Of a stretch of 64,000 nt of DNA, positions 9,770-19,868 are shown in pieces. Source of the DNA: Oscillospiraceae bacterium (GTDB taxonomy: Bacteria > Bacillota > Clostridia > Oscillospirales > Ruminococcaceae). The DNA lies in NCBI GenBank assembly GCA_902790675.1, contig CADASU010000004.1, positions 62,001 to 126,000 on the forward strand, read 5' to 3'. The stretch's first letter is position 1. Each line of letters begins with the position of its first letter. A program made the translations under genes and the position numbers. Under the pieces are notes generated by a model that saw only the letters and a program-made list of their open reading frames with translations, was not told where the DNA came from and did not search any database.

Positions 9770-10625
9770 TTTTAACCTCGCCTTTTTTTATTAAAGCACG
9801 CCTTGCCAAAAAATACTTAAGGTCTATTCCCAATTTAACCATTAATCCAACAATAAAGCAATATTTTTGTTTATAATGTTTATCATAAAATATCTTCATA
9901 CTCTTATAAAAATGTTTCAAAACAAACAAACTATTTGCTCCGCTCTCCCCCTTCAAATGAGTGAAATGTGTTTTTCCATAATATACAATTCTAAATCCAT
10001 TTTTCTTTAATCTATAACATAAATCTACATCTTCACCATACATAAAATAATCTTCATCAAATCCAAAAACAAAATCAAAAACTTCTCTTCTCATAAGCAT
10101 AAATGCACCAGAAATACAATCTACATCAGCTACACTATGCTCATCAATAAACGTCTGCTTATATGCTGCATATTTTTTGGAATGAGGATATTTTTTACTC
10201 AGTCCCATAAAATAATACAGCGAATTCATAGGAGTTGGAAAGCCTCTTTTACAGCCTTCATCTAATTTGCCATTGGGCAAGAGCTGCCTAACCCCAAGAG
10301 CTCCAATACTATCATCCTGAACAATATAAGCATATGCTTTATCTACAGTATCTTTATCTAATATTGTATCTGAATTTAGAAACAAAACATATTTCCCCGA
10401 AGCCTTATTCGCGCCAATATTGCAAGCATTTCCAAATCCTTTATTTTCAATATTATCAAAAACCTTTACTCTATCATCTGCAAAGCAAAAAGAATCACCA
10501 CTAGTAGAATTATCAACTATAATAATTTCATACTCTATTTTTTTTACTGTATTTATTATAGATTCAACGGCATTTCGCGTAGTTGCAGATGTGTTATAAT
10601 TTACCATTATTATTGATAGATCCAT
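9762..10625 (-). CDS. Family-2 glycosyltransferase, WbbL-like
   Basis: First gene of the rhamnose-glycan operon. The 287-residue protein begins SIIMVNYNTSATT and has FLNSDT as its metal-binding motif, then GAFMLMRREVFDFVFGFDE and YGEDVDLCYRL, the pattern of WbbL-type rhamnosyltransferases. A consensus promoter lies about 50-75 bp upstream. It may add the first rhamnose to a lipid-linked primer, but no initiating sugar-phosphate transferase is encoded in the cluster, so that step must be elsewhere. Confidence 0.85.
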   Translation of the reverse strand: MDLSIIMVNYNTSATTRNAVESIINTVKKIEYEIIIVDNSTSGDSFCFADDRVKVFDNIENKGFGNACNIGANKASGKYVLFLNSDTILDKDTVDKAYAYIVQDDSIGALGVRQLLPNGKLDEGCKRGFPTPMNSLYYFMGLSKKYPHSKKYAAYKQTFIDEHSVADVDCISGAFMLMRREVFDFVFGFDEDYFMYGEDVDLCYRLKKNGFRIVYYGKTHFTHLKGESGANSLFVLKHFYKSMKIFYDKHYKQKYCFIVGLMVKLGIDLKYFLARRALIKKGEVKNG

Positions 10626-10673
10626 GTAATCTCCAAATTAATAATTTTTCACAATACACAAAATTACCACTAC

Positions 10674-10701
10674 ATTATATCATACATATGCAAATTGTCA
10701 A
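10674..10701 (-). promoter_or_regulatory. Consensus sigma-A promoter of the rhamnan operon
   Basis: On the minus strand TTGACA (10701-10696) is separated by 16 bp from TATAAT (10679-10674), preceded by TGA as an extended -10. Transcription would start near 10667 and read through both glycosyltransferases, rfbADBC, the exporter and the fused enzyme. Confidence 0.8.
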
Positions 10702-10770
10702 ATAAGCTTATAATAGTTTCAGTTTATTCCAAACAAAATATTTTTAAAATAATATAACTATTCGGTTTAA

Positions 10771-10807
10771 TATAAAAAGACCAAGTATAAATATACCTGA
10801 TCTTTTA
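10771..10807 (-). terminator. Terminator of the ribosomal protein operon
   Basis: Just after the rplQ stop the minus strand can form a long stem of about 15 pairs, two of them G-U (10792-10806 with 10775-10789), followed by TTTTTATATT. It closes the S10-spc-alpha transcript. Confidence 0.85.
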
Positions 10808-10826
10808 TATAAATATATTGCTAAAT

Positions 10827-11168
10827 TTAAACAAGTTTAATTACTGCCATTTCCGCAGCATCTCCACGACGCGGACCAATTTTAATTATGCTTGTATATC
10901 CACCTTTTCTGTCATTATATTTAGGTGCTATTTCATCAAATAATTTTTTAGTCACTGCCTCTTTTGTTACATAAGCCATTACCTGACGCTTTGAATGTAA
11001 ATTATTTTGTTTTCCTAATGTTATCATCTTTTCAGCCATTGAGCGAACTTCTTTAGCTCTAGTAACCGTTGTTTCTATTTTTCCGTTTTCTAATAAGAAA
11101 GTAACCATAGCTCTGAGCATAGCTCTTCTACTGTCCGATGCTCTACCAAGTTTTCTTCTACCTGCCAT
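10827..11168 (-). CDS. rplQ: 50S ribosomal protein L17
   Basis: Large-subunit protein near the exit tunnel, 113 residues with the core [17 protein letters not shown]. The frame opens upstream at GTG 11177, but the ATG at 11168 has AAGGGG eight bases upstream and gives the conserved N-terminus. It is the last gene of the operon, after rpoA, as usual in Firmicutes. Confidence 0.96.
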   Translation of the reverse strand: MAGRRKLGRASDSRRAMLRAMVTFLLENGKIETTVTRAKEVRSMAEKMITLGKQNNLHSKRQVMAYVTKEAVTKKLFDEIAPKYNDRKGGYTSIIKIGPRRGDAAEMAVIKLV

Positions 11169-11189
11169 TTTCATCACCCCTTACGGATT

Positions 11190-12140
11190 TTATTCTTCAT
11201 TAGGCTTCAAATCATATCCCAATGACTTTAATTTCAATATAACTTCATCTAAAGATTTTCTTCCCAAATTTCTAACTTTCATCATATCTTCTTCAGTATG
11301 ATTTATTAAATCTTCAACTGTGTTTATTCCTGCCCTCTTCAAACAATTAAAAGAGCGAACAGATAAATCAAGTTCCTCAATGGTCATCTCAAGAGATTTT
11401 TCTTTGCTCTCTTCTTCCTTTTCAACCATTATTTTGTCCATATATTCTTCTTCGGATAAATTAGCAAACAAATTGAGATGTTCATTGAGAATCTTGGCTG
11501 CCAAAGATATAGACTCTTTAGCCGATATTGTTCCATCGGTCCAAACTTCTAAAGTTAATTTATCATAATCTGTCACTTGTCCTACACGTGTATTTTCAAC
11601 AGAATAGTTAACTTTAACCACTGGCGTATATATACTATCTACAGGAATAACACCTATCTCATTAGAACCATTCATCTTGTTTTTTTCAGCAGAAACATAT
11701 CCTCTACCACGATCAATAACAAGTTCCATATTAAGCTTAGCGCCTCGATCCAAAGTTGCTATATGCATATTAGGATCCAAAATTTCAACGTCGGCATCTG
11801 CTTGAATATCTGCAGCCGTTACTTCTCCTTCACCTTCGGCGTTTATATACATCACCTTAGGTGAATCTCCGTGTATTTTAGCAACCAAGCCTTTGATATT
11901 TAAAGTTATTTCAGTTATATCCTCTTTAACACCAGGAATAGTTGTAAATTCATGCTGCACTCCATCTATTTTAATGGACGTTACCGCAGTGCCTGGAAGT
12001 GAAGACAATAAAACTCGTCTTAGCGAATTACCAAGTGTTACTCCAAAACCACGTTCCAATGGTTCGAGAATCAGTTTACCGTATGTTCCATCTGCCTTCA
12101 TTCCAGCTGTCTCAACCTTTGGCCTCTCGATTTCTATCAT
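11190..12140 (-). CDS. rpoA: RNA polymerase subunit alpha
   Basis: Assembly platform of RNA polymerase. The N-terminal dimerisation domain contains [21 protein letters not shown] linker rich in Glu/Lys follows near residue 235-245, and the C-terminal DNA- and activator-binding domain has [16 protein letters not shown] and [11 protein letters not shown]. The 316-residue length is normal. It lies between rpsD and rplQ. Confidence 0.98.
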   Translation of the reverse strand: MIEIERPKVETAGMKADGTYGKLILEPLERGFGVTLGNSLRRVLLSSLPGTAVTSIKIDGVQHEFTTIPGVKEDITEITLNIKGLVAKIHGDSPKVMYINAEGEGEVTAADIQADADVEILDPNMHIATLDRGAKLNMELVIDRGRGYVSAEKNKMNGSNEIGVIPVDSIYTPVVKVNYSVENTRVGQVTDYDKLTLEVWTDGTISAKESISLAAKILNEHLNLFANLSEEEYMDKIMVEKEEESKEKSLEMTIEELDLSVRSFNCLKRAGINTVEDLINHTEEDMMKVRNLGRKSLDEVILKLKSLGYDLKPNEE

Positions 12141-12258
12141 TTAAAAACCTCCTGTAAGCAGTTTAGAAAATAGTATTTCATGGCCAACCAAATTTATAAT
12201 TTTATACACCAAACAACAAATCTCCTGCTCTGCCTTTTCCCTAAATGTTAAATTTAAA

Positions 12259-12885
12259 CTATTTGGAATATAACTCTACGATTAAGTGTTCTGCAACATC
12301 TAGCCCAACTTCATCACGGTTGCAAAGACGCTCAATTGTTATTTTCATATTATCTTTGTCAACATTCATCCACATTGGCGTTGGACGCGATGCAAAATTA
12401 TCTAATATTGCTTTAAACTTTTCTGAAGATTTACTATTCGATTTTAATTCAATAACATCTCCTGGTTTAACCAAAATCGAAGATACGTTAACCTTTTTTC
12501 CATTAAGTGTAAAATGATTATGTAGTATAAGCTGTTTTGCTTCTGCACGAGATGATGCAAAACCTGCGCTATAAACAACATTATCTAAACGTGATTCTAA
12601 AATTCTAAGCAAATTTTCACCAGTCATACCAGCTTTTCTTTCTGCCAAATCGAAATATTTTGAAAATTGGCTTTCCAAAACACCATAATAGCGCTTTGCC
12701 ATTTGCTTAGCTCTAAGCTGAATTCCATATTCAGAAATTTTCTTTCTTCCCTGACCATGCTGCCCCGGTGCATACTCTCTGCGCGCAACTGAGCATTTAT
12801 CAGAATAACAACGTTCTCCCTTTAAAAAGAGTTTTTTGCCTTCTCTTCTGCAAAGTCTACACACAGCTCCAGTATATCTTGCCAT
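12259..12885 (-). CDS. rpsD: 30S ribosomal protein S4
   Basis: Primary 16S rRNA-binding protein and, in many bacteria, an autogenous translational regulator. The 208-residue protein begins with a Cys4 zinc motif (CRLC and a second CysX4Cys pair at about residues 9-31), so it is the zinc-binding form. An S4 RNA-binding domain follows ([19 protein letters not shown]). It is separated by 118 bp from rpoA, a gap in which I see no gene. Confidence 0.98.
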   Translation of the reverse strand: MARYTGAVCRLCRREGKKLFLKGERCYSDKCSVARREYAPGQHGQGRKKISEYGIQLRAKQMAKRYYGVLESQFSKYFDLAERKAGMTGENLLRILESRLDNVVYSAGFASSRAEAKQLILHNHFTLNGKKVNVSSILVKPGDVIELKSNSKSSEKFKAILDNFASRPTPMWMNVDKDNMKITIERLCNRDEVGLDVAEHLIVELYSK

Positions 12886-12908
12886 TAATTTTACCCCCTA
12901 TTTTTAAA

Positions 12909-13307
12909 TTAAACACGTCTTCTCTTGGGAGGACGACATCCATTATGAGGAATTGGCGTAACATCTTTAATCATGCTAACTTCCAATCCTGCAGATTGCA
13001 ACGCACGAATTGCTGCCTCACGACCAGACCCCGGCCCCTTTACAAAAACTTCAACAGATTTTAATCCATGTTCCATAGCTAGCTTAGCTGCTTTCTCCGC
13101 TGCAGTTTGCGCTGCAAATGGAGTAGATTTCCTGCTGCCACGAAAACCAAGCCCACCAGCTGAAGCCCAAGAAATTGCATTACCTTTTGTATCTGTAATA
13201 GTTACTATTGTGTTATTAAAAGTAGACTGTATATGCACAGAACCATTTTGAATGTTCTTACGCTCTCTGCGTCTACGAACATTCGTTTTTTTAGCAACTT
13301 TTGCCAT
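12909..13307 (-). CDS. rpsK: 30S ribosomal protein S11
   Basis: Platform protein of the small subunit contacting mRNA near the E site. The 132-residue protein has [29 protein letters not shown] and the C-terminal [16 protein letters not shown], all typical. It sits between rpsM and rpsD. Confidence 0.98.
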   Translation of the reverse strand: MAKVAKKTNVRRRRERKNIQNGSVHIQSTFNNTIVTITDTKGNAISWASAGGLGFRGSRKSTPFAAQTAAEKAAKLAMEHGLKSVEVFVKGPGSGREAAIRALQSAGLEVSMIKDVTPIPHNGCRPPKRRRV

Positions 13308-13322
13308 ACTCTTGTTCCTCCA

Positions 13323-13691
13323 TTATTTCTTTTTATTGGCCATAGTTTTTCTAGGTCCTTTTCTAGTTCTAGCATTTGTTTTAGTTTTCTGACCTCTAAC
13401 TGGTAATCCCATTCTATGGCGTCTTCCACGATAACAATTGATTTCAATTAATCTTTTTATATTCAAACCAACTTCTCGTCTTAAATCTCCCTCAACATTT
13501 ACGTTTTTGTCAATATAATCACGAAGCTTAGATGTATCCTCTTCTGTTAAATCAACAACTCTAGTATCTGGATTAACACCTGTTGCTTCTAAAATCTTTT
13601 TTGCTGTACTACAACCAATACCATATATATAAGTCAAACCTATCTCGATTCGCTTCCCTCTTGGCAAGTCAACTCCAGCTATACGAGCCAT
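13323..13691 (-). CDS. rpsM: 30S ribosomal protein S13
   Basis: Head protein of the small subunit that contacts the P-site tRNA and bridges to the large subunit. It is recognised by [20 protein letters not shown] at the N-terminus, the helix-two-turn-helix region and the basic tail [15 protein letters not shown]. The length of 122 residues is normal. Confidence 0.98.
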   Translation of the reverse strand: MARIAGVDLPRGKRIEIGLTYIYGIGCSTAKKILEATGVNPDTRVVDLTEEDTSKLRDYIDKNVNVEGDLRREVGLNIKRLIEINCYRGRRHRMGLPVRGQKTKTNARTRKGPRKTMANKKK

Positions 13692-13727
13692 ATTGCACCT
13701 CCTAATTTATTTTTATTTTTATAATTT

Positions 13728-13841
13728 CTAGCCTTGCCTTTGTTTATGTTTTTTGTTTTCACAAATTACCATTACGCGCCCTTTACGCTTAATTATCTTA
13801 CATTTTTCGCATATCGGCTTAACTGAAGGCCTTACTTTCAT
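13728..13841 (-). CDS. rpmJ: 50S ribosomal protein L36
   Basis: A 37-residue protein that is easily overlooked because of its size. It reads [19 protein letters not shown] and continues to a basic end HKQRQG. The zinc ligands Cys11, Cys14, Cys27 and His32 are all present, so this is the zinc-binding form. A GGGGG-containing ribosome site precedes the ATG. The position between infA and rpsM is the standard one. Confidence 0.96.
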   Translation of the reverse strand: MKVRPSVKPICEKCKIIKRKGRVMVICENKKHKQRQG

Positions 13842-13888
13842 AGAAATTACCCCCCTTGCGAATTTACATGCTTTTAATTTTACAATTT

Positions 13889-14107
13889 TTACTTTGAACG
13901 CCAGGTTATCCGGCCTTTTGTTAAATCATATGGCGACATCTCAACCGTTACTTTATCTCCAACTAAAATTCTTATAAAATTCATTCTAAGCTTTCCAGAT
14001 ATATGAGCAAGGATTCGATGTCCGTTTTCAAGTTCAACTTGAAATGTAGCATTCGGCAAAGCTTCAACTACCTTACCTTCTATTTCAATAACATCATCTT
14101 TTGCCAT
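13889..14107 (-). CDS. infA: Translation initiation factor IF-1
   Basis: A 72-residue OB-fold protein that blocks the ribosomal A site during initiation. [36 protein letters not shown] and the C-terminal [12 protein letters not shown] are diagnostic. It lies in the usual map-KOW-infA-rpmJ order of Clostridia. Confidence 0.98.
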   Translation of the reverse strand: MAKDDVIEIEGKVVEALPNATFQVELENGHRILAHISGKLRMNFIRILVGDKVTVEMSPYDLTKGRITWRSK

Positions 14108-14116
14108 AATAGCCTC

Positions 14117-14383
14117 CTAAGATTCCAACACATTATTTTTATCTGCATAATTATAGTCATGCAAAAGAGTCCTGATAGATTTATCTGTTTTATATTTTTC
14201 TATATCAACTAACTTATTAGTAGCTCTTATATGCAAAAAATTTTTAGGCTTTGGCGCGCATATTTTTCGCCTTTTTCCATCAACTATAAATGCACGCCCA
14301 CCCTCAATTTTTACAACCAAATAAAATCTATCCTTGTCATGTCCAGCAATAGACTTTACAATTAATCCGCTCTCAATTCTCAT
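14117..14383 (-). CDS. KOW-domain RNA-binding protein (L14e-like)
   Basis: An 88-residue protein with an N-terminal KOW/SH3-like fold (SGLIVKSIAGHDKDRFYLVV), resembling eukaryotic L14e. Genes like this sit between map and infA in many Clostridia. The function is not established; ribosome association is inferred from structure and location. The frame extends back to 14422, but ATG 14383 has GAGGTG seven bases upstream and does not overlap map, so it is chosen. The tail about 55-88 is charged and not recognised. Confidence 0.85.
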   Translation of the reverse strand: MRIESGLIVKSIAGHDKDRFYLVVKIEGGRAFIVDGKRRKICAPKPKNFLHIRATNKLVDIEKYKTDKSIRTLLHDYNYADKNNVLES

Positions 14384-14393
14384 TACAAACACC

Positions 14394-15143
14394 TCAAAGT
14401 TTTGTAAGAATAATTGGTTCATTTTTTGTTATGAGAATTGTATGTTCAAAATGAGCCGATGGCTTTCCATCTGCAGTTTTAATTGTCCACCCGTCAGGAC
14501 AATGTTTTATTCCTCCATCACCCTGATTTATCATCGGTTCAATTGCAATGACCATTCCTGCCATTAACCTCGGGCCTCTTCCAGCAGGACCAAAATTAGG
14601 AATTTCAGGCTCTTCGTGCAAATTTTTACCAACTCCATGCCCAACAAATTCTCTAACTATTCCATATCCATATAAATCAACCGTTTTTTCTATCGCATTG
14701 GAAATATCTCCTATTCTATTTCCAACAACAGCTTGATTTATTCCGCAGTATAAAGCTTTTTCGGTTGTTTCCAAAAGTTGACTAACATTTTGGTCTACCT
14801 CACCTACTTTAAATGTGAATGCATTATCTCCATGATAGCCATTATATTTAGCACCAACATCTACGCTAACTACATCACCATCTTTTAAAATAATATTTTT
14901 AGATGGAATTCCGTGAATTATAGTATCATTCACAGATATGCACGAAGATGCCGGAAAACCTTGATAATTTAAGAAGCTCGGCTCAGCACCTTGCGAAACA
15001 ATAAACTTTTCAACAATTTTATCAATTTCCCACGTTGTCACTCCAGCCCTGCAAGCTTCTCCTGCAACCTGAAGCGCCTGAGCAGAAATTTTAGCCGCGT
15101 CTTTAAGCTTACTTACTTCACGTTGCGTTCTCAAATTAATCAT
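14394..15143 (-). CDS. map: Methionine aminopeptidase type I
   Basis: Removes the initiator methionine from nascent proteins. The 249-residue enzyme has the metal ligands in DVGAKYNGYHGDNAFTF (two Asp), FVGHGVGKNLHEEP (His), AIEPMI (Glu) and the final FEHTILIT (Glu). SFLNYQGFPASSCISVND is the usual type I lead-in. The ATG overlaps the adk stop as ATGA. Confidence 0.97.
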   Translation of the reverse strand: MINLRTQREVSKLKDAAKISAQALQVAGEACRAGVTTWEIDKIVEKFIVSQGAEPSFLNYQGFPASSCISVNDTIIHGIPSKNIILKDGDVVSVDVGAKYNGYHGDNAFTFKVGEVDQNVSQLLETTEKALYCGINQAVVGNRIGDISNAIEKTVDLYGYGIVREFVGHGVGKNLHEEPEIPNFGPAGRGPRLMAGMVIAIEPMINQGDGGIKHCPDGWTIKTADGKPSAHFEHTILITKNEPIILTKL

Positions 15144-15778
15144 ATGTTTCCTCTAACAGCAGCAAGTGTTGCTTCAATAGCCTTTTCCAATGTACTATGT
15201 TCTCTAACAACACTAAGCTTATTCTGGTTAATATAATAATCTTTAAGTGGCGCAGTTTGATCATGAAATACCTTAAGCCTATCTTTTATAGTATCTACAT
15301 TATCGTCTTTACGTTTAACAAGCTTTCCACCACACACATCACATACTCCCTCAACTTTAGGCTTTTTGTTTGTAATGTGATAAGGTGTTCCGCAGTCTTC
15401 ACAAACACGTCTTCCCGACAATCTATCTAAAATAACCTCATCTGGAACGTCAATTTCGATAACCTTATCAATTTTTACTCCAATTTTATCTAAAGCTTCA
15501 GCTTGTAGAATAGTTCTTGGAAAGCCGTCTAAAATAAAACCATTTTTGCAATCATCTTTAGAAATACGCTCTTTTAACATATCAATTACTATTTCATCAG
15601 GAACCAATTTACCCAAATCCATATAAGATTTAGCTTTTAATCCTAATTCATCGCCATTTTTAACAGCTTCTCTAAGAAGATTCCCTGTTGAAACAGCAGG
15701 TATTTTAAATTCTTTGCAAATTGCTTCAGCCTGAGTTCCCTTTCCAGCACCAGGAGCTCCCAATAATATCAAATTCAT
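15140..15778 (-). CDS. adk: Adenylate kinase
   Basis: Balances ATP, ADP and AMP. The 212-residue long-lid form begins MNLILLGAPGAGKGTQAE (P-loop) and has GFILDGFPRT. The lid carries two CysX2Cys pairs (CEDC, CDVC), so it should bind zinc as in Gram-positive enzymes. It is encoded after secY and overlaps map by 4 bp. Confidence 0.98.
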   Translation of the reverse strand: MNLILLGAPGAGKGTQAEAICKEFKIPAVSTGNLLREAVKNGDELGLKAKSYMDLGKLVPDEIVIDMLKERISKDDCKNGFILDGFPRTILQAEALDKIGVKIDKVIEIDVPDEVILDRLSGRRVCEDCGTPYHITNKKPKVEGVCDVCGGKLVKRKDDNVDTIKDRLKVFHDQTAPLKDYYINQNKLSVVREHSTLEKAIEATLAAVRGNI

Positions 15779-15829
15779 ATAATTACCCCCATTGTAAATA
15801 ACCCATCTATCTCAAACAAACTCCGAATA

Positions 15830-17125
15830 TTATTCTAAGAAACCTCTATGCTGTTGTTTTGTTAAATGAGACTCAATAACACGAACAGTTTCAAGCGCAA
15901 CACCAACTATAATTACAATAGATGTTCCTCCCAAGGCAATATTCTCACTAGTAATTTTAGAAAATATGATAGGAAAAACTGCTATAATTCCTAGTCCCAT
16001 AGCTCCTATCATTGATATTCTCCATAAAACCTTGGATATATAATCGGAAGTAGATTTTCCTGGCCTAATTCCCGGAATTGAACCATTACTCTTCCTTAAA
16101 TTGTTTGCAATTTCTATGGGATTATATTGAATTGTAACATAAAAGAAATTAAATGCTATAATCAAAACAAAATATATAATTGCATATGTCCAAGAATCAT
16201 GTTTAAGAACCGACAAAAAGTTATACCAAAATGTTCCTGGCTCAACATTAAAGAAACCTATAATCATGCTTGGTATACCTAAAATTGAACTTGCAAATAT
16301 AATTGGCATAACACCACTCATACTTACTTTAACAGGAATATGCGCGTTCTGTCCTGCATACATTTTTCTTCCAACAACACGCTTAGCATATTGTATTGGT
16401 ATTTTGCGCTCTGCCAAATGCATAAGTACAATAAATATTATTGTAGTTAAAAAGATCAAAACAATTAATGGAACATAGACATAATATTTATATTGACCAG
16501 CCATACCACGTTCTATCATCTGCCATAAAGACATAACAGCAGAAGGCGCTCTAGAAACAATACCAGCGAATAAAATTATAGATATTCCGTTACCTATGCC
16601 CCTCTCACTAACACGCTCTCCTAACCAAACAATAAATGCTGTTCCTGCTGTAAGAGTAGCCATAATAACAATTGCTGCAAAAATACCATCAAAGCCTGAT
16701 GTATATTTTATAGCTCCTTGCCTGCGAAGTAAGCCATAATATCCAAAAGATTGAACTATAGCCAAAATAACTGTTATATATCTTGTTAACTTAGTCATCT
16801 TTTTGCGGCCTTGTTCTCCTTCTTTTTGAAGTCTCTCAAGCGCAGGTATTGCAACAGTAAGAAGCTGCACGATAATAGATGAGTTGATATAAGGAGTTAT
16901 AGACATTGCAAATATAGTCGCCGAAGAAAGACCACCACCAGACATAATATCTAAGTAACTCAAAAAGCTACCCGCCTGATTAATAGCGCTTTCTATATAA
17001 GATGCATCAATAAACGGAACTGGGATAGCCGATCCCAAGCGGTATATTATTACTATTAAAAGCGTAAATAATAATTTGTTCCTAACATCTTTAATACCAA
17101 AAGCTTTTGAGAATGTTTCAAACAT
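15830..17125 (-). CDS. secY: Protein translocase subunit SecY
   Basis: Ten-helix channel of the Sec translocon. The 431-residue protein has the N-terminal RLGSAIPVPFID, the helix-2 plug region GGGLSSATIFAMSITPYINS, and the cytoplasmic SecA/ribosome loops RKIPIQYAKRVVGRKM and GIRPGKST. Position after rplO is universal. Confidence 0.98.
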   Translation of the reverse strand: MFETFSKAFGIKDVRNKLLFTLLIVIIYRLGSAIPVPFIDASYIESAINQAGSFLSYLDIMSGGGLSSATIFAMSITPYINSSIIVQLLTVAIPALERLQKEGEQGRKKMTKLTRYITVILAIVQSFGYYGLLRRQGAIKYTSGFDGIFAAIVIMATLTAGTAFIVWLGERVSERGIGNGISIILFAGIVSRAPSAVMSLWQMIERGMAGQYKYYVYVPLIVLIFLTTIIFIVLMHLAERKIPIQYAKRVVGRKMYAGQNAHIPVKVSMSGVMPIIFASSILGIPSMIIGFFNVEPGTFWYNFLSVLKHDSWTYAIIYFVLIIAFNFFYVTIQYNPIEIANNLRKSNGSIPGIRPGKSTSDYISKVLWRISMIGAMGLGIIAVFPIIFSKITSENIALGGTSIVIIVGVALETVRVIESHLTKQQHRGFLE

Positions 17126-17126
17126 A

Positions 17127-17567
17127 TTACTTTACCTCTGCCTTTCCCCCTAAGTTTTCAATCTTTTCTTTAGCACTAGCTGAAAACTTAGTAGCTATAA
17201 CAGTTAGTTTCTTTTTTAACTCTCCATTTCCTAAAATCTTAAGACCATCATATTCTTTTTTTATTAAACCAACGCTTTTCAACAACGCTGCGTCTATTTT
17301 AGATTCATCTTCGAATCTATCAAGATCACCTACATTAACTATAGCATACTTTTTAGCAAAAATATTGTTGAAACCGCGCTTTGGAACTCTTCTTTGCAGC
17401 GGCATCTGCCCACCTTCAAATCCTGGCCTAACTCCTCCGCCTGAACGAGCGTTTTGTCCTTTGTGTCCTTTGCCGGCAGTTTTACCTGTTCCTGAACCCG
17501 CTCCACGTCCAATTCTTTTTCTAACTTTTTTAGAACCCGGTGCAGGAGATAATTCATGTAATTTCAT
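17127..17567 (-). CDS. rplO: 50S ribosomal protein L15
   Basis: Late-assembly protein of the large subunit. The 146-residue sequence begins [20 protein letters not shown] with the glycine-rich basic extension [19 protein letters not shown] that threads into 23S rRNA, then [17 protein letters not shown]. It lies between rpmD and secY with a one-base gap to secY. Confidence 0.98.
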   Translation of the reverse strand: MKLHELSPAPGSKKVRKRIGRGAGSGTGKTAGKGHKGQNARSGGGVRPGFEGGQMPLQRRVPKRGFNNIFAKKYAIVNVGDLDRFEDESKIDAALLKSVGLIKKEYDGLKILGNGELKKKLTVIATKFSASAKEKIENLGGKAEVK

Positions 17568-17592
17568 AAGATTCTACACCTCCCTTTTAATT

Positions 17593-17769
17593 TTATTTAG
17601 ACAATATTTCAACAAGGTGAGAAATCTTGTTGATTTTTCCTTTTGTTGCAGGATTATCTGGCTGAGCCACAACATCACCTATTTTACTAAGGCCAAGTGA
17701 CTTCGCAACAGCAACCTGATTTTTATTGGCACCTATCAAGCTTTTTACCAATTTAATGTTAATCGCCAT
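17593..17769 (-). CDS. rpmD: 50S ribosomal protein L30
   Basis: A 58-residue large-subunit protein read directly from the sequence because of its small size. It begins MAINIKLVKSLIGANKNQVA and includes SLGLSKIGDVVAQPDNPATK, typical of bacterial L30. The start is at 17769 behind an AAAGGAGG site. The order rpsE-rpmD-rplO is conserved. Confidence 0.95.
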   Translation of the reverse strand: MAINIKLVKSLIGANKNQVAVAKSLGLSKIGDVVAQPDNPATKGKINKISHLVEILSK

Positions 17770-17783
17770 TTTAAATGCCTCCT

Positions 17784-18293
17784 TTAACCCAAAATTTCTT
17801 GTGGTGTTTTTCCACGAATTGCTGCAACATCTTCTACATTACGTAAAGAACGCAAACCATCAATTGTTGCTCTAACAACGTTTATAGGATTATTACTGCG
17901 AAGAGCCTTTGTACGAATATCTTTAATTCCAGATATTTCAACAACAGCACGAACTGGACCTCCAGCAATAACTCCAGTTCCTTCCGGAGCTGGCTTCAAA
18001 AGAACTCTTCCAGCTCCGTAGGCTCCAACTATTTCGTGTGGAATAGTTGTTCCTTTAAGCGCAACTTTTACCATGTTTTTCTTCGCATTTTCGATTCCTT
18101 TTCTAACAGCATCTGGAACTTCACCAGATTTACCGATTCCCATGCCAATTTTTCCTTTTCCATCTCCAACAACAACCAAAGCAGCAAATTTAAAAATTCG
18201 TCCGCCTTTTACTGTTTTAGAAACACGGTTAATCGATACTACTCTCTCCTGATATTCAGAGGAGACTGCTTCTCTTCTATCTTTCCTAGCCAA
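17784..18293 (-). CDS. rpsE: 30S ribosomal protein S5
   Basis: Fidelity-related small-subunit protein at the mRNA entry site. The 169-residue protein has [18 protein letters not shown], then [19 protein letters not shown] and the C-terminal domain with [11 protein letters not shown]. It lies between rplR and rpmD in the spc section of the operon. Confidence 0.98.
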   Translation of the reverse strand: MARKDRREAVSSEYQERVVSINRVSKTVKGGRIFKFAALVVVGDGKGKIGMGIGKSGEVPDAVRKGIENAKKNMVKVALKGTTIPHEIVGAYGAGRVLLKPAPEGTGVIAGGPVRAVVEISGIKDIRTKALRSNNPINVVRATIDGLRSLRNVEDVAAIRGKTPQEILG

Positions 18294-18311
18294 AACTAAA
18301 CCCCCTCCTCA

Positions 18312-18653
18312 TTAAAATTTAAGACCACTCTTTCGAGCTCCTTCTGCTAGTTTTTGAACACGTCCGTGATATAAATAACCTCCACGGTCGAAAACAACCG
18401 CTTCAATTCCCTTTTCAAGCGCACGTTTTCCAATTAATTCTCCAACTTTTTCAGCAGCTTCTTTGTTTCCGCCCAAACCAAAATCTTTTTCAACGGAAGA
18501 AGCGCTAACGAGTGTTGTTCCTGTAACGTCATTTATAATTTGAGCATAAATATTCTTAGCTGAACGAAACACACTCAAACGTGGACGCTCCGCTGTTCCC
18601 GAAACTTTTCCGCGCACTCTACGGTGTCTTCTTGCTCTTTGCTTAGTAAGCAT
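18312..18653 (-). CDS. rplR: 50S ribosomal protein L18
   Basis: 5S rRNA-binding protein. The sequence [20 protein letters not shown] and [20 protein letters not shown] are diagnostic. The N-terminus is a few residues shorter than in Bacillus (113 residues in all), but the ATG has a good ribosome site, so no earlier start is needed. Confidence 0.97.
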   Translation of the reverse strand: MLTKQRARRHRRVRGKVSGTAERPRLSVFRSAKNIYAQIINDVTGTTLVSASSVEKDFGLGGNKEAAEKVGELIGKRALEKGIEAVVFDRGGYLYHGRVQKLAEGARKSGLKF

Positions 18654-18676
18654 CTATTCATTCACTCCTTTTCGTT

Positions 18677-19225
18677 CTAGCCTTTGGCTCCTTTACCAGC
18701 CTTACCTTCTTTAAGTTTAATGTGCTCGTTTACATATTTAATTCCCTTGCCTTTATAAGGTTCAGGTGGCCTTTTTTCTCTAACTTCCGCCGCAAACTGA
18801 CCAACCTTTTGCTTATCTGGCCCAGAAATAACAATGGAATTTTGATTTGGAACGTCTATTGTTATTCCATCAATTTCAGGAACAATAACTTGATGTGAAA
18901 ATCCGAGGTTCATAACAAGATTTTTTCCTTGCTTTTGAACACGATATCCTACTCCATTCACTTCCAATTCTTTTTTAAAGCCACTTGTTACACCCTCAAC
19001 CATATTGTTTATAAGAGAACGAGTCAATCCATGTAAACTTTTATTTTTTTTATTATCATTAGGTCTTTCAACAGTTACAACACCGTTTTCAAACTTAACA
19101 ACCATATTTTCATCAAAATCTCTTTCCAAATTACCTTTCGGACCCTTAACGGTTATGTGATTACCACTTATTTGTACATCTACCCCGGAAGGAATTTGAA
19201 CAGGCAAATTACCAATTCTTGACAT
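18677..19225 (-). CDS. rplF: 50S ribosomal protein L6
   Basis: Large-subunit protein near the factor-binding centre. The 182-residue sequence has MSRIGNLPVQIPSGVDVQIS, the repeat-fold halves, and the C-terminal motif RPPEPYKGKGIKYVNE. The Lys/Gly-rich tail KAGKGAKG slightly extends the usual end. Confidence 0.98.
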   Translation of the reverse strand: MSRIGNLPVQIPSGVDVQISGNHITVKGPKGNLERDFDENMVVKFENGVVTVERPNDNKKNKSLHGLTRSLINNMVEGVTSGFKKELEVNGVGYRVQKQGKNLVMNLGFSHQVIVPEIDGITIDVPNQNSIVISGPDKQKVGQFAAEVREKRPPEPYKGKGIKYVNEHIKLKEGKAGKGAKG

Positions 19226-19238
19226 TATTTATTCCTCC

Positions 19239-19637
19239 TTACCAGATAAATGCTAGAACTTCTCCTCCAGCATTAGCCTTTCTAGCTGCCTTGTCTGTCA
19301 TAACACCTTTAGATGTAGAAACAATAGCAACTCCAAGACCTTTCATTACTTTTGGAAGTTCTTTACAATTAGAATACATTCTCAAACCAGGTTTTGAAAC
19401 CCTTCTAAGACCAGTTATAACTGGTTTTCTATTTTCTGTATATTTTAATTTGATACGAATTACGCCCTGCTTATTGTCGTCAATTATATCGTAATTACTT
19501 ACAAATCCTTCATCAACAAGAATTTGTGCTATAGATTTTTTAACATTTGATGCAGGAACATCAACTGTTTCATGCTTAGATGAACTTGCATTTCTAATAC
19601 GAGTAAGCATGTCAGCGATAGTATCAGTTATCTGCAT
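19239..19637 (-). CDS. rpsH: 30S ribosomal protein S8
   Basis: 16S rRNA central-domain binder; in E. coli the regulator of the spc operon. The 132-residue protein begins [20 protein letters not shown] and ends with [20 protein letters not shown]. It lies between rpsN and rplF. Whether it regulates here is not visible. Confidence 0.98.
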   Translation of the reverse strand: MQITDTIADMLTRIRNASSSKHETVDVPASNVKKSIAQILVDEGFVSNYDIIDDNKQGVIRIKLKYTENRKPVITGLRRVSKPGLRMYSNCKELPKVMKGLGVAIVSTSKGVMTDKAARKANAGGEVLAFIW

Positions 19638-19665
19638 ATCCTAAACCTCCTTTGCTCGTGCTTTT

Positions 19666-19851
19666 TTACCAGCTGGCTTTTTTCACGCCCGGAATATAGC
19701 CCTTGTAAGCCAATTCACGGAAACATATACGACACACACCATATTTTCTTAAATATGAATGTGGTCTACCACATATTTTACATCTGTTATAAGCACGGGT
19801 GGAAAACTTAGGCTCCCTCTGTTGCTTAACCACCATAGATTTTTTTGCCAT
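19666..19851 (-). CDS. rpsN: 30S ribosomal protein S14, zinc-binding type
   Basis: Short 61-residue zinc form of S14, typical of Firmicutes. Zinc ligands are in [20 protein letters not shown], giving two CysX2Cys pairs with the rest of the motif. The tail [11 protein letters not shown] is standard. It is the only S14 gene in the operon, between rplE and rpsH. Confidence 0.98.
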   Translation of the reverse strand: MAKKSMVVKQQREPKFSTRAYNRCKICGRPHSYLRKYGVCRICFRELAYKGYIPGVKKASW

Positions 19852-19868
19852 TGGTTTTTCCTCCCTTA

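Noticed and set aside
17107..17700. A 197-codon plus-strand open frame over rplO and rpmD
   Set aside because: Antisense shadow of well-supported ribosomal protein genes with no ribosome site or recognisable product.
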